Assembly: GCF_000010725.1 (NCBI RefSeq)
Contig: NC_013857.1
Coordinates: 1-64,000, forward strand
Reading direction: 5' to 3'
DNA length: 64,000 nt
Origin: Azospirillum sp. B510
Lineage (GTDB): Bacteria > Pseudomonadota > Alphaproteobacteria > Azospirillales > Azospirillaceae
Shown here: in pieces, positions 43,864-52,373 of the stretch
Numbering within the stretch: the first letter of the stretch is position 1
Layout of the letters: every line of letters starts with the position of its first letter
Program-made: the position numbers and the translations under genes
Notes under the pieces: generated by a model
Database searches by the model: none
What the model was told of the DNA's origin: nothing
The model's input: the letters and a program-made list of their open reading frames with translations, nothing else

Positions 43864-44967
43864 TCAGGCCGCCTTCCCTTTGATCGTCTCGATCCGCATG
43901 ACCAGATCGACGTCGAGCTGGCCGCTGCGCCAGTCGACATAGGCGCGCACCGACCGCTTATGGCTGGAGATCAGCTTGTCGGCCAGCATCGACTGGTCGG
44001 CGCGGCCCTCGTCCCTGGGCAGCAGGGGGATGACGCGGAAGATGTCATGGACGGCGATGTCCTGGCTGTGCCGGTCCTGGGTCAGCGCGTCGCTCCACAG
44101 CAGGATCAGGAATTCCCAGCCGTCGAGCAGCCAGGACAGCCGGCTGCATGCCTTGCGGATCTGCGGCCGCTTGGTTTCCCACTGGCGCAGCAGCAGCTCG
44201 AACGAGGCCATCGCCTGATCGAGCTGACCGATGACGGTGCGGGCATGGTTGACCGTGTGTTCCGCCACCTCGGCGCAGAAACCGCCGATCGGGGCCGCCT
44301 CCGACACATTGTCGGTCGCCCAGTCGGTCATGCTGTCGCGGAAACCCTGGAGGTCGCGCATCAGCCGCCGCAGCCGCGCCGGCTTGGGCGAGGTGGCCAG
44401 CCCGATCGCCTCCATCATCACCGCCAGCTCGGCGATGCGGCCATAGAGTTCGGTCGGTTCCAGCGCCAGGCGCTGCGCCGCCTTCATCATCAGGTCGCGC
44501 GTCAGCTTCTGCCCTTCGGCGGAGGTCAGCCCGACCCGCAGGATCTCGGTCGATTCCAGCCCGACCGCCTTCAGCGCCTCCACGATCAGCTGATAGTTGA
44601 TCAGCAGGCGCTGGTCGTCGTCGTCGCTCAGCGCCGCCTCGGCCGCCGCCACGGCGCCGCCGCCGGCCAGACCGCAGCGCGCGGCCTCCAGCACCGCCTT
44701 GCGGATGTCGTCGGGGGAGCAGCCGTCGGCCTTGGCGATCAGGTCATGCAGCATCCGGTCATGCACCGTCATCGGGAAGGCCAGCGGCAGCGACTTCCAC
44801 GGCACCACATAGACGCCCCGTCCCTCCGACAGGTTGGGCACCAGCACCTCCAACTGGTCGCGGCTGTCCTTGCGCACCCGGGTCTGGGCCAGGACCGGCG
44901 TGGTGAAAGCCACGGCGGCACCACGTTCCTCGAAGGTGGAGGGGGCGAAGTTGGTCAGGGAACGCAT
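43864..44967 (-). CDS. Uncharacterised 367-aa protein, first of an operon
   Basis: A soluble protein with a strand-rich start (GVYVVPWKSLPLAFPMTVHD) and then mainly helices. ATG 44967 has CAGGACACG at close range; the upstream frame extension contains no sign of coding. I do not recognise a family. Cysteines and tryptophans in LSWLLDGWEFLILLW give a hydrophobic helix near residue 290 that is probably buried rather than membrane-spanning. It is divergent from the AsmA-family gene, with a 237-bp gap that ends in an AT-rich segment and probably holds both promoters. Confidence 0.82.
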   Translation of the reverse strand: MRSLTNFAPSTFEERGAAVAFTTPVLAQTRVRKDSRDQLEVLVPNLSEGRGVYVVPWKSLPLAFPMTVHDRMLHDLIAKADGCSPDDIRKAVLEAARCGLAGGGAVAAAEAALSDDDDQRLLINYQLIVEALKAVGLESTEILRVGLTSAEGQKLTRDLMMKAAQRLALEPTELYGRIAELAVMMEAIGLATSPKPARLRRLMRDLQGFRDSMTDWATDNVSEAAPIGGFCAEVAEHTVNHARTVIGQLDQAMASFELLLRQWETKRPQIRKACSRLSWLLDGWEFLILLWSDALTQDRHSQDIAVHDIFRVIPLLPRDEGRADQSMLADKLISSHKRSVRAYVDWRSGQLDVDLVMRIETIKGKAA

Positions 44968-45204
44968 CGTGTCCTGCTGCCGTGGCGCCGGGGAGTGTCG
45001 GGAGTCTGATGACAATCCGATTACGAGACTGATTACGAGGGCAAGAGGCTGAATTTTGTGTTAAATCCAACATAAGTGACGGCGAAATCATATCACTTTC
45101 AAACGGCCTCGCCGGCGCTCTCGCGGTACCTCCGCCGCCGGACGTCGACAGGCGGCCCCCGACGTCCGTTGTGATGACAAGGACGGTGCGGGAGGGCTGG
45201 AGGC

Positions 45205-47241
45205 ATGACGGCGGCTGTGCGATCGGTGGTCAGGTGGACCGGCTATGCCCTGCTGGGGGTTGCCGGGCTCATTGCCGCCGGGATCGCCGCCATGCTGGCG
45301 CTGTTCGATTGGAACGACGCGCGCGGCGTCATCGCCCGCCGCGCCTCCGCCGCCCTGAACCGCGAGGTCGCCATCGACGGCGATCTTCGTGTCCGCCTCG
45401 GCGATCCGATCCGCATCCATCTGGAGGGGCTGCGCGTCGCCAACGCCGATTGGGCGCGGGACGGGAGCATGGCGGAGATCCGGGCGCTGGACGCCACGCT
45501 GCGCCCATGGCCGCTGCTGCGTGGCGATTGGGAGCTGCCGGAGGTGAACATCCAGGGGCCGACGCTGATCCTGGAGAAGAACGGCAAGGGGGAGGCCAAT
45601 TGGGAGTTCGGCCCGCCCACCCTGGAAAAGGAGGTTGCGAAGCGGGCCGCCACGCCCGACGACCGCGGCGACATCCCGGTGATCGGGCGGCTGGCGATCG
45701 CCGAAGGCCGGCTCCGCTATCGTGATCCCACCAGCGGCATCGACATCGACAACGCCATCGACACCGCGACCGGCGGCGATGGCGGCGACGTCGTCCGGCT
45801 GACCGGCAAGGGCAGTTTCGCCGGAAGGCCCTTCACCCTGGCGGCGGAGGGCGGCTCGCTGCTGTATCTGCGCGACGACCCGAAGCCCTATCCGCTGAAG
45901 GTGGAGGCCGCCGTCGGCGCGACCCGGGGCCATATCGAAGGCTCGGTGGCCGAACCGGTGAAGCTGGAGGGCGTCGACCTGTCGGTGCGGCTCGGCGGCG
46001 ACGACATGGCCGAGATCTTCCCCATCCTCGGCATTCCGGCGCCGAAGACGCGGCCTTATTCCATCTCCGGCCATCTCGGGCGCGAAGGCACCGTCTGGAG
46101 CTTTCGCGGCATGAACGGAAAGGTCGGCGAAAGCGATCTGTCCGGCGACCTGCTGGTCGATACCGGCGCCGACCGGCCGATGCTGCGCGCCGACCTCACC
46201 TCCAACCGGCTGGCGGCGCTGGATCTGGCGGGCCTGGTCGGCGCCTCGCCGCGCGGCGGCGGCGATTACCCGACCCGCGGCCCCGGCCGCGTCATCCCCG
46301 CCACCCCGATCCCGGTGGAGAAGCTGCGCAACGCCGACATGGAGGTCCGCCTGCGCGGCAAGCGGGTCGAGGCTCCCTTCGCCCCGCTGGAGGGGCTGGA
46401 CATGACGGTCAGGCTGACCAACGGCGATCTGCGGGTCGATCCGCTGTCGCTCGGCATCGGCGGCGGCCGGATCGCCGGCACGGTGCGGCTGGACGGCTCC
46501 GGCAAGTTGCCGGCGATGCGCACCGACCTCGACATCCGCGCCATGAAGCTGTCCGCCTTCTTCGCGGAGAGCGCGCTGGCCGGGCAGGTCGGCGGCACGG
46601 TCGCCGGACGAATCGAGCTTGCCGGTGGCGGCAGGACGGTCGCCGACCTGCTGGCGGGCTCCGACGGCAAGATCGGCGTCGCGGTGGATGGCGGCCGCGT
46701 CACCAGCCTGGCGGTCAAGGGGCTGAAGACCAACATCCTGGAAACGCTCGGCGTGGTGATTTCAGGATCGAAGCCGATGCCCTTCAACTGCCTGGTCGGC
46801 AACCTTGCGGTGCGCGACGGCATCGCCGAGGTCGAGGCGCTGGTGCTCGACACCCCGGAGACGCTGATCACTGGCAAGGGCCGGATCAGCCTGCGCAGCG
46901 AGTCGCTGGATCTGCGCATCGTCGGCGACGCGAAATCGCCGCAGCTCTTCGCCACCCATGTCCCGGTCCTGGTCGGCGGCACGCTGGGCGGTCCCGACAT
47001 CGGCGTCGACCCCACCGAGTCGGCGGCGCGCGGGGCGGCGGCGGCGGCGCTGGGCGTGCTGCTGACTCCGCTGGCCGGCATGTTGCCCTTCCTTGACCCG
47101 GGCGGCGATGAGCAGCCACAGTGTGGCCGGCTGGTGCGGGATGCCCGCTCCCCCGGCAAGGGGGCGCCGGCGGCCGGCGGGTCGGGCAACGGGCGCGGGG
47201 AGGACGGTGCGACCGGGAAGCCGTCGGGATCGGCGCGCTGA
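45205..47241 (+). CDS. AsmA-family protein
   Basis: A 678-aa envelope protein with one N-terminal TM helix (about 12-34) and a long periplasmic part with AsmA-type repeats (NREVAIDGDLRVRLGDPIRI, EVNIQGPTLILEKNGKGEAN near the start and GKGRISLRSESLDLRIVGD near the end). Members form long hydrophobic-groove bridges and are linked to lipid transport and outer-membrane assembly; this is family knowledge. A Gly/Ser-rich tail ends the protein. GGGAGGGCTGGAGG precedes the ATG. It starts a plus-strand pair with the SLC13-type transporter, 90 bp apart. Confidence 0.92.
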   Translation: MTAAVRSVVRWTGYALLGVAGLIAAGIAAMLALFDWNDARGVIARRASAALNREVAIDGDLRVRLGDPIRIHLEGLRVANADWARDGSMAEIRALDATLRPWPLLRGDWELPEVNIQGPTLILEKNGKGEANWEFGPPTLEKEVAKRAATPDDRGDIPVIGRLAIAEGRLRYRDPTSGIDIDNAIDTATGGDGGDVVRLTGKGSFAGRPFTLAAEGGSLLYLRDDPKPYPLKVEAAVGATRGHIEGSVAEPVKLEGVDLSVRLGGDDMAEIFPILGIPAPKTRPYSISGHLGREGTVWSFRGMNGKVGESDLSGDLLVDTGADRPMLRADLTSNRLAALDLAGLVGASPRGGGDYPTRGPGRVIPATPIPVEKLRNADMEVRLRGKRVEAPFAPLEGLDMTVRLTNGDLRVDPLSLGIGGGRIAGTVRLDGSGKLPAMRTDLDIRAMKLSAFFAESALAGQVGGTVAGRIELAGGGRTVADLLAGSDGKIGVAVDGGRVTSLAVKGLKTNILETLGVVISGSKPMPFNCLVGNLAVRDGIAEVEALVLDTPETLITGKGRISLRSESLDLRIVGDAKSPQLFATHVPVLVGGTLGGPDIGVDPTESAARGAAAAALGVLLTPLAGMLPFLDPGGDEQPQCGRLVRDARSPGKGAPAAGGSGNGRGEDGATGKPSGSAR

Positions 47242-47331
47242 CCGGATGCCGGATTTCATCCCCCTGCCCGCCTGCCGCCTGCCCGCATGTCCCCGGCCCC
47301 GGACCACAGGAGAAGGACGCTTCCCCTCCCC

Positions 47332-49107
47332 ATGACCATCGACCAGATGTTTTCCTTCGGCATCATCGGCGTGGTGATCGCGCTGCTGATCTGGGACCGG
47401 TTGCGCTATGACCTCGTCGGGATGATCGCCCTGCTGGCCTCGGTGGCCGCGGGCATCGTGCCGGCCAAGGAGGCGTTCCAGGGCTTCTCCGACGACATCG
47501 TCGTCATCGTCGGCTCCGCCCTGGTGGTCAGCGCCGCGGTCGGCCGTTCCGGCGTGGTCGAGGCGGCGATGCGCCCGCTGACCGTCCGCATGACCGGCGT
47601 CTGGACCCAGGTGGCGGTGCTGGCCGGGGCGGTGACCCTGCTGTCGGCCATCGTCAAGAACATCGGCGCGCTCGCCATCCTCATGCCGATCGCGGTGCAG
47701 GTGGCGCGGCGCACCGGCACGCCGGTGTCGGTGCTGCTGATGCCGATGGCCTTCGGCTCGCTGCTGGGCGGGCTGATGACGCTGGTCGGCACCTCGCCCA
47801 ATATCATCGTCTCGCGCGTGCGGGCGGAGATGACGGGCGAGCCCTTCCACATGTTCGATTTCACCCCCGTCGGGCTGGTGATCGCCCTGTTCGGCGTCGC
47901 CTTCCTCACCGTCGGCTACCGGCTGCTGCCGAAGGGGCGGGCGGCGGGGGCGGGGCCGGCCTTCAACATCGACGACTATACGGCGGAGGTGCTGCTGCCC
48001 GTCGGATCGCAGTTCGTCGGCCGCACCGTGGCGGAGCTGGAAGCCTTCGGCGAGGCCGAGGTGACCGTCGCCGCCATCGTGCGCGAGAATTACCGCCGCT
48101 ATGTCCCGTCGGGCCATTGGGTGCTGTTCGCCGACGACATCCTGGTGCTGGAGGGCGACACCACGGCGCTGGCCGATCTGGTCAAGCGCGCCGGCCTGCG
48201 CATGATCCATGACAAGGACCAGGAGGAGGTCGAGAACGAGGATGACATCGCCGTGGTCGAGGCGGTGGTGGAACAGCGCTCCGCCATGATCGGCCACAGC
48301 ATCGAGGAGGTGAACCTGCGCGAGCGCTTCGGTGCCAATCTGCTGGCGCTCAGCCGGCGCGGCCGTCCGATCCGTCAGCGGCTGCGCCGGGTCCGCCTGC
48401 AATCGGGCGATCTGGTGGTGCTGCAATGCCGGCAGGCCGCCGTCGCCGACACGCTGGCCGAGCTGGGCTGTCTGCCGCTGGCCGAGCGCAACCTCGCCAT
48501 CGGCCGCACGCCGAAACGGGCGGCGGCGGTGGCGGTGCTGGGGTTGACCGTCCTGCTGGTCGCCTCCGGAACGCTGCCGGTCGCCATCGCCTTCTTCGGG
48601 GCGGCTGTGGCGATGACCGCGCTGAAGGTGGTCAGCCTGCGCGAGGCCTATGACGCCGTCGAATGGCCGATCCTGGTTCTGCTGGGCTCCCTCATTCCGG
48701 TCAGCGAGACCCTGCGGACCACCGGCGGCACCGAGCTGATCGCCGGCTTCCTGTCCGACGCCTCGCAAGGCCTGCCGCCGATCGGCGCGCTCGCCATGAT
48801 CATGGTGGCGGCGATGGCGGTGACGCCCTTCCTCAACAACGCCGCGACCGTTCTGGTGATGGCGCCGATCGGCGCCAGCCTCGCCACCCATCTCGGGCTC
48901 CGGCCCGATGCCTTCCTGATGGCGGTGGCCATCGGCGCGGGCTGCGATTTCCTCACCCCGATCGGCCACCAGTGCAACACGCTGGTGATGGGGCCGGGCG
49001 GCTACCGCTTCGGCGATTACTGGCGGCTCGGTCTGCCGCTGTCGATCATGGTGGTGGTGATCGGCACGGCGGCCATCGCGCTGTTCTGGCCGCTGGTGCC
49101 GCGATAG
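47332..49107 (+). CDS. SLC13-type transporter with two TrkA-C domains
   Basis: A 591-aa inner-membrane protein with about eleven to thirteen TM helices. Two hydrophilic TrkA_C (RCK_C) domains lie in the middle (about 215-290 and 310-390), the layout of the anion/dicarboxylate permease branch often listed as SLC13/CitT. SNARE-like conserved substrate loops are GTSPNIIVSRV and PIGHQCNTLVMGPGGY, one in each half. The cargo may be sulfate, a dicarboxylate or another anion. ATG 47332 has AGGAGAAGGA upstream, and it is preferred to an in-frame ATG at 47287. Confidence 0.9.
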   Translation: MTIDQMFSFGIIGVVIALLIWDRLRYDLVGMIALLASVAAGIVPAKEAFQGFSDDIVVIVGSALVVSAAVGRSGVVEAAMRPLTVRMTGVWTQVAVLAGAVTLLSAIVKNIGALAILMPIAVQVARRTGTPVSVLLMPMAFGSLLGGLMTLVGTSPNIIVSRVRAEMTGEPFHMFDFTPVGLVIALFGVAFLTVGYRLLPKGRAAGAGPAFNIDDYTAEVLLPVGSQFVGRTVAELEAFGEAEVTVAAIVRENYRRYVPSGHWVLFADDILVLEGDTTALADLVKRAGLRMIHDKDQEEVENEDDIAVVEAVVEQRSAMIGHSIEEVNLRERFGANLLALSRRGRPIRQRLRRVRLQSGDLVVLQCRQAAVADTLAELGCLPLAERNLAIGRTPKRAAAVAVLGLTVLLVASGTLPVAIAFFGAAVAMTALKVVSLREAYDAVEWPILVLLGSLIPVSETLRTTGGTELIAGFLSDASQGLPPIGALAMIMVAAMAVTPFLNNAATVLVMAPIGASLATHLGLRPDAFLMAVAIGAGCDFLTPIGHQCNTLVMGPGGYRFGDYWRLGLPLSIMVVVIGTAAIALFWPLVPR

Positions 49108-49180
49108 AAGCGAGGGGCCGGATGTCCCATGCAGGGGCGCATGGGACATCCATGGGTGACGCGCGGGGGGCCGTTGCCGG

Positions 49181-50983
49181 TCAGGGCTGCCGCACCCTGC
49201 GGACGAAGCCGTCGACCTCGGTGTTCAGCGCGGCGCTCTGCCGTGACAGGGTGTCGGCGGCGGCCAGCAGCGTGTCGGCGGAGCGCCGGGTGCGGTCGGC
49301 CGCGTCGGTGACGCCGCCGACATTGGCCGACACGCCCCGCGTGCCGCGCGCGGCCTCCTGGGCGTTCCGGGTGATCTCCTGGGTCGCGGCGCCCTGCTCC
49401 TCGACCGCCGAGGCGACGGCGACGGTGATGGTGGAGATGTTGCCGATGGTCCGGGTGATGCTGTCGATGGCCTGGACGGCGTGGGCGGTCTCCTCCTGGA
49501 TGGCGCTGACCTGGGCCTGGATGTCCTCCGTCGCCTTGGCGGTCTGGTTGGCGAGATTCTTCACCTCGCTGGCGACGACGGCGAAACCCTTGCCGGCCTC
49601 GCCCGCCCGCGCCGCCTCGATGGTGGCGTTCAGCGCCAGCAGGTTGGTCTGGCTGGCGATCACCTGGATCAGGTTGACCACGTCGCCGATGCGCTGCGCG
49701 GTGGCGGCCAGCCCCTTCACGCTTTCATTGGTGGCGTTGGCCTCGCTGACGGCGTTCCGGGCGACCGACGAGGCGCCGGACACCTGACGGGCGATCTCGG
49801 CGACGGAGGCGGCCAACTCCTCCGCCGCGGCCGCCACCCCCTCGACATTCTCCGTGGCGTGGAGGGCGGCCGCCGACATGGAGTCCGATTGGTGGGACGC
49901 GTCCTGCGCGGTGGCGGACAGGGCGCGCGCATCCTCCTGGACGCTGCCGGTGGCCGAGCGTACTTCCGACACCATGCGGGACACCGATGCCTCGAACTCG
50001 TCGGCGAGCTTCGCCATCGTCCGCCGCTTTTCCTCCTCCTGGCGGCGGTCCCGCTCCTGCTGGGTCGAGCGGGCGGTCTCGGCCTCCTCCAGCCCACGCT
50101 TGAACACATCGGTGGCGCGCGCCATTTCGCCGATCTCGTCGCTCCGGTCGAGACAGGGAATGGTCACGCCATGGTCGTTGCGGGACAGCCGGGTCATCGC
50201 GACCTTGAGGGCATCGAGCGGGGCGGAGACCCTCGCCACGAGGATCCAGCCGGCCAGCGCCAGGATGAGGCCCAGCAACGCCAGCGTCGTCACATTGACC
50301 GTGTGGTAGAAGGCCACGTTCCGTTCCGCCGCGTCGATCGCGCCCTGCGTGCGCTGCTCCAGCAGCACGTAGAACTCATCGACAGGCGCCATGATTTCCG
50401 ATTTGAAGGTGTGATATTCCTTTGAATGCATCAGGTTGCGGGCAAGCTCGAAATCAGGCTCCTTCTTCACGGTGTAGTTGCCGCGCCCATCGTCGAACTG
50501 GCCCTTGACGGCGTTCATCGCCCTGGTCTCGAGCTTCACCAGCCCGTCGGAATTGGCCTGCGCCTGCTTGAGCTTTCCGAATTCCGCCGCCGTGAAGCCG
50601 GCCTGTTCCATCAGCGTCTGGAGGGGGACCGCGGGCCCGTCGTTGCGCGGTTTGGTGCCGGTCGCGGCGACGAAATCCCAATAGATTCGGTGGTAGGCCA
50701 GCGGGCGAGGTTTCTGCCCGTTGCGGATGGCGAGCACATCCCAATACTGGGCTTCGTATTTCGCATCACCAGTGACGACGTAGGTGCGGGCAAGCCGGGT
50801 CAAGTCGTCGGAGCTCTGCCGCAATTCATCGGCCAGCAGATAGGAGTTGTATCTTGTGGCTTCCGCTGCCGTCAAAGAGTCCCTGGCGTTGCTTAAGAGA
50901 ATAAATGATATGATGTTTGCGGAGAAGGCGATGATCAGGAGTGGTGCCATGATAAAGATCATTTTCCTGACAGACAACTTCAT
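49181..50983 (-). CDS. Methyl-accepting chemotaxis protein
   Basis: A 600-aa chemoreceptor. TM1 is about residues 8-30 and TM2 about 240-262; the roughly 210-residue periplasmic domain (QSSDDLTRLARTYVVTGDAK) looks like a long helical bundle. HAMP and the signalling region follow, with the tip GKGFAVVASEVKNLANQTA. The sensor is unrelated to those of the tandem pair. ATG 50983 has GGGAGATG upstream. No CheR pentapeptide is seen at the end. Ligand is unknown. A 9-bp inverted repeat lies about 40 bp upstream of the start. Confidence 0.95.
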   Translation of the reverse strand: MKLSVRKMIFIMAPLLIIAFSANIISFILLSNARDSLTAAEATRYNSYLLADELRQSSDDLTRLARTYVVTGDAKYEAQYWDVLAIRNGQKPRPLAYHRIYWDFVAATGTKPRNDGPAVPLQTLMEQAGFTAAEFGKLKQAQANSDGLVKLETRAMNAVKGQFDDGRGNYTVKKEPDFELARNLMHSKEYHTFKSEIMAPVDEFYVLLEQRTQGAIDAAERNVAFYHTVNVTTLALLGLILALAGWILVARVSAPLDALKVAMTRLSRNDHGVTIPCLDRSDEIGEMARATDVFKRGLEEAETARSTQQERDRRQEEEKRRTMAKLADEFEASVSRMVSEVRSATGSVQEDARALSATAQDASHQSDSMSAAALHATENVEGVAAAAEELAASVAEIARQVSGASSVARNAVSEANATNESVKGLAATAQRIGDVVNLIQVIASQTNLLALNATIEAARAGEAGKGFAVVASEVKNLANQTAKATEDIQAQVSAIQEETAHAVQAIDSITRTIGNISTITVAVASAVEEQGAATQEITRNAQEAARGTRGVSANVGGVTDAADRTRRSADTLLAAADTLSRQSAALNTEVDGFVRRVRQP

Positions 50984-51299
50984 CCGCACATCTCCCGATT
51001 GAAGTATTGGTGAAAAGCCATCCAATGATCGTTACCCTACGATCATTACGAATGTATGTCATCAAATTTCGGATTGTGAATATGACGATGCGAGCGTTGC
51101 ATAATTTTATGAGCATGGGCATCCATGCGATGTGATGACGGGCATCCTTCGGTTGTCTTCCGCGCCGTTGCGGCGGGAGTCGCAGGATTCGCGGTCCGCT
51201 TCGCATCGACGCTTTGCGAGGTTCCGTCACTGGCCGGTCTGATGTAGGCTTCTCCCATCGCAAGGCCCATGAACCGGCTCGGCCGGACAGGAGGCTGAC
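50984..51299. promoter_or_regulatory. Divergent promoter region with 9-bp dyad
   Basis: No gene is seen. AATGATCGT-TACCCT-ACGATCATT (51024-51047) is a perfect 9-bp inverted repeat about 40 bp upstream of the chemoreceptor start, in an AT-rich block (51000-51130). Position and symmetry suit an operator; the binding protein is unknown. The GC-rich right side ends in ACAGGAGG, the ribosome-binding site of the plus-strand gene. Confidence 0.5.
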
Positions 51300-51791
51300 A
51301 TGTCGGTTTGGCGTCGTTATCTGGTGAAGGACGTGACCGGCCGGCTGGTCGATCTGCCGAGCAGACTGCTCGACCGTGCCGACGACGGCACGGCGCCGCT
51401 GCCGCATTTCGCCGGCCGCTGCGTGGAGCTGGTGGCGGCGGTGATCGTCGGTGATCGCCGAACCCTGCCCCGCGTCACCGAGCTGGCCTTCACCAAGCTG
51501 TATTTCGACCAGATGGGCTATGTCGACGCCGCCAAGCGCGAACGCATGATCCGCCTGATGCTGGAAAGCTGCGCCGACCGCCGCTGCCGCCCGCCGCGCC
51601 GGAATGGGCATCAGGGCGCCTATCACGACGATTGCGCCCACCTGTCCCGCCGTGCCGGGGCCGCCCGCGACCAGCTGGTCCGCGAATTCGGGTGGGAGCC
51701 CAAGCCCGCCGAGCGGGACGCCGCTCTCAGCCGTCTCGATCCCGCCCGTCTGCGCCATGCTCCGACCGAGCCGGCGCGGATGCTGCATTGA
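51300..51791 (+). CDS. Uncharacterised 163-aa protein
   Basis: A basic, soluble protein starting at ATG 51300 behind ACAGGAGGCTGAC, an excellent ribosome-binding site. Helical segments (FAGRCVELVAAVIVG, AAKRERMIRLMLESC) and a Cys-Arg-rich patch (CADRRCRPPRRNGHQGAYHD) are the visible marks; the Cys/His content in that patch could bind a metal. No domain is recognised. It precedes the small PGPGW-type gene by 85 bp on the same strand. Confidence 0.75.
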   Translation: MSVWRRYLVKDVTGRLVDLPSRLLDRADDGTAPLPHFAGRCVELVAAVIVGDRRTLPRVTELAFTKLYFDQMGYVDAAKRERMIRLMLESCADRRCRPPRRNGHQGAYHDDCAHLSRRAGAARDQLVREFGWEPKPAERDAALSRLDPARLRHAPTEPARMLH

Positions 51792-51876
51792 GAATCGCCG
51801 TCTCGCGCCCGTGATAAGGGTGAGGGGGGTCTTTTCGCCCCGTCCCCGCCGGCCCATATGCAGGCGAACGGAAAGC

Positions 51877-52188
51877 ATGGAGCCTGGCGACCCGCAGATG
51901 AGTCCTCCCGATACCGCCCAGACGCTGTCTCTCGCGCGCGTGCGACAGTTGGCCCTGATCGGCGCCGGATGCACGATCATCCTGCTCGGCCTGCTGATCG
52001 CCCCTCTGCCCGGTCCCGGCGGGCTGCCGGTGATGCTGCTGGGCGGCGTGCTGGTGCTGCGCAACTCCGCCGACGCCCGCCGTCTGTTCGTCCGGACCAA
52101 GCGGCGTTATCCCCGCATGTTCGGTCCCGTCGAACGCATCCGGCAGAAGCTGCGCGCCCGCCGCCTGCGCAAGATGAACGGCGGCTGA
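51877..52188 (+). CDS. Small membrane protein, PGPGW-like
   Basis: A 103-aa protein with two hydrophobic stretches about residues 24-62, joined by APLPGPGGLPVMLLGG, which resembles the PGPGW family of putative membrane proteins (last position Gly instead of Trp). The C-terminus is strongly basic (KRRYPRMFGPVERIRQKLRA), as expected for a cytoplasmic tail. Start ATG 51877 with GGAAAG upstream; ATG 51898 is possible. Function is unknown. Confidence 0.75.
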   Translation: MEPGDPQMSPPDTAQTLSLARVRQLALIGAGCTIILLGLLIAPLPGPGGLPVMLLGGVLVLRNSADARRLFVRTKRRYPRMFGPVERIRQKLRARRLRKMNGG

Positions 52189-52285
52189 CCGGCGCGGTTT
52201 TCGCGGGAACTCTTATCGCCCGGACCCGCCGGTGATAGGAATGGGCGGAAGCGTTTCCGTTCGTCTGGGGGGCATGTCCGGCCGT

Positions 52286-52338
52286 TGGAACAATGGAACA
52301 TCCCCGGAAATCCGTTCCACGGTGTTTCAAATGTTTCA
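52286..52338. promoter_or_regulatory. Cluster of TGGAACA/TGTTTCA half-sites
   Basis: TGGAACA occurs at 52286 and 52294, GTTCCA at 52314, and TGTTTCA at 52323 and 52332, forming two direct pairs that face each other. The cluster lies just left of the insertion sequence, and so would have been about 100-180 bp upstream of the aminotransferase start before that insertion. It resembles a multi-site operator; the regulator is not known. Confidence 0.4.
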
Positions 52339-52373
52339 TCTCCGCCGGCCGCCCATGGTCTGCCCTGCGGAAG

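Noticed and set aside
46762..49149. 795-residue minus-strand frame opposite AsmA and the transporter
   Set aside because: It is a low-complexity His/Asp/Arg-rich shadow; both plus-strand genes have clear family features.
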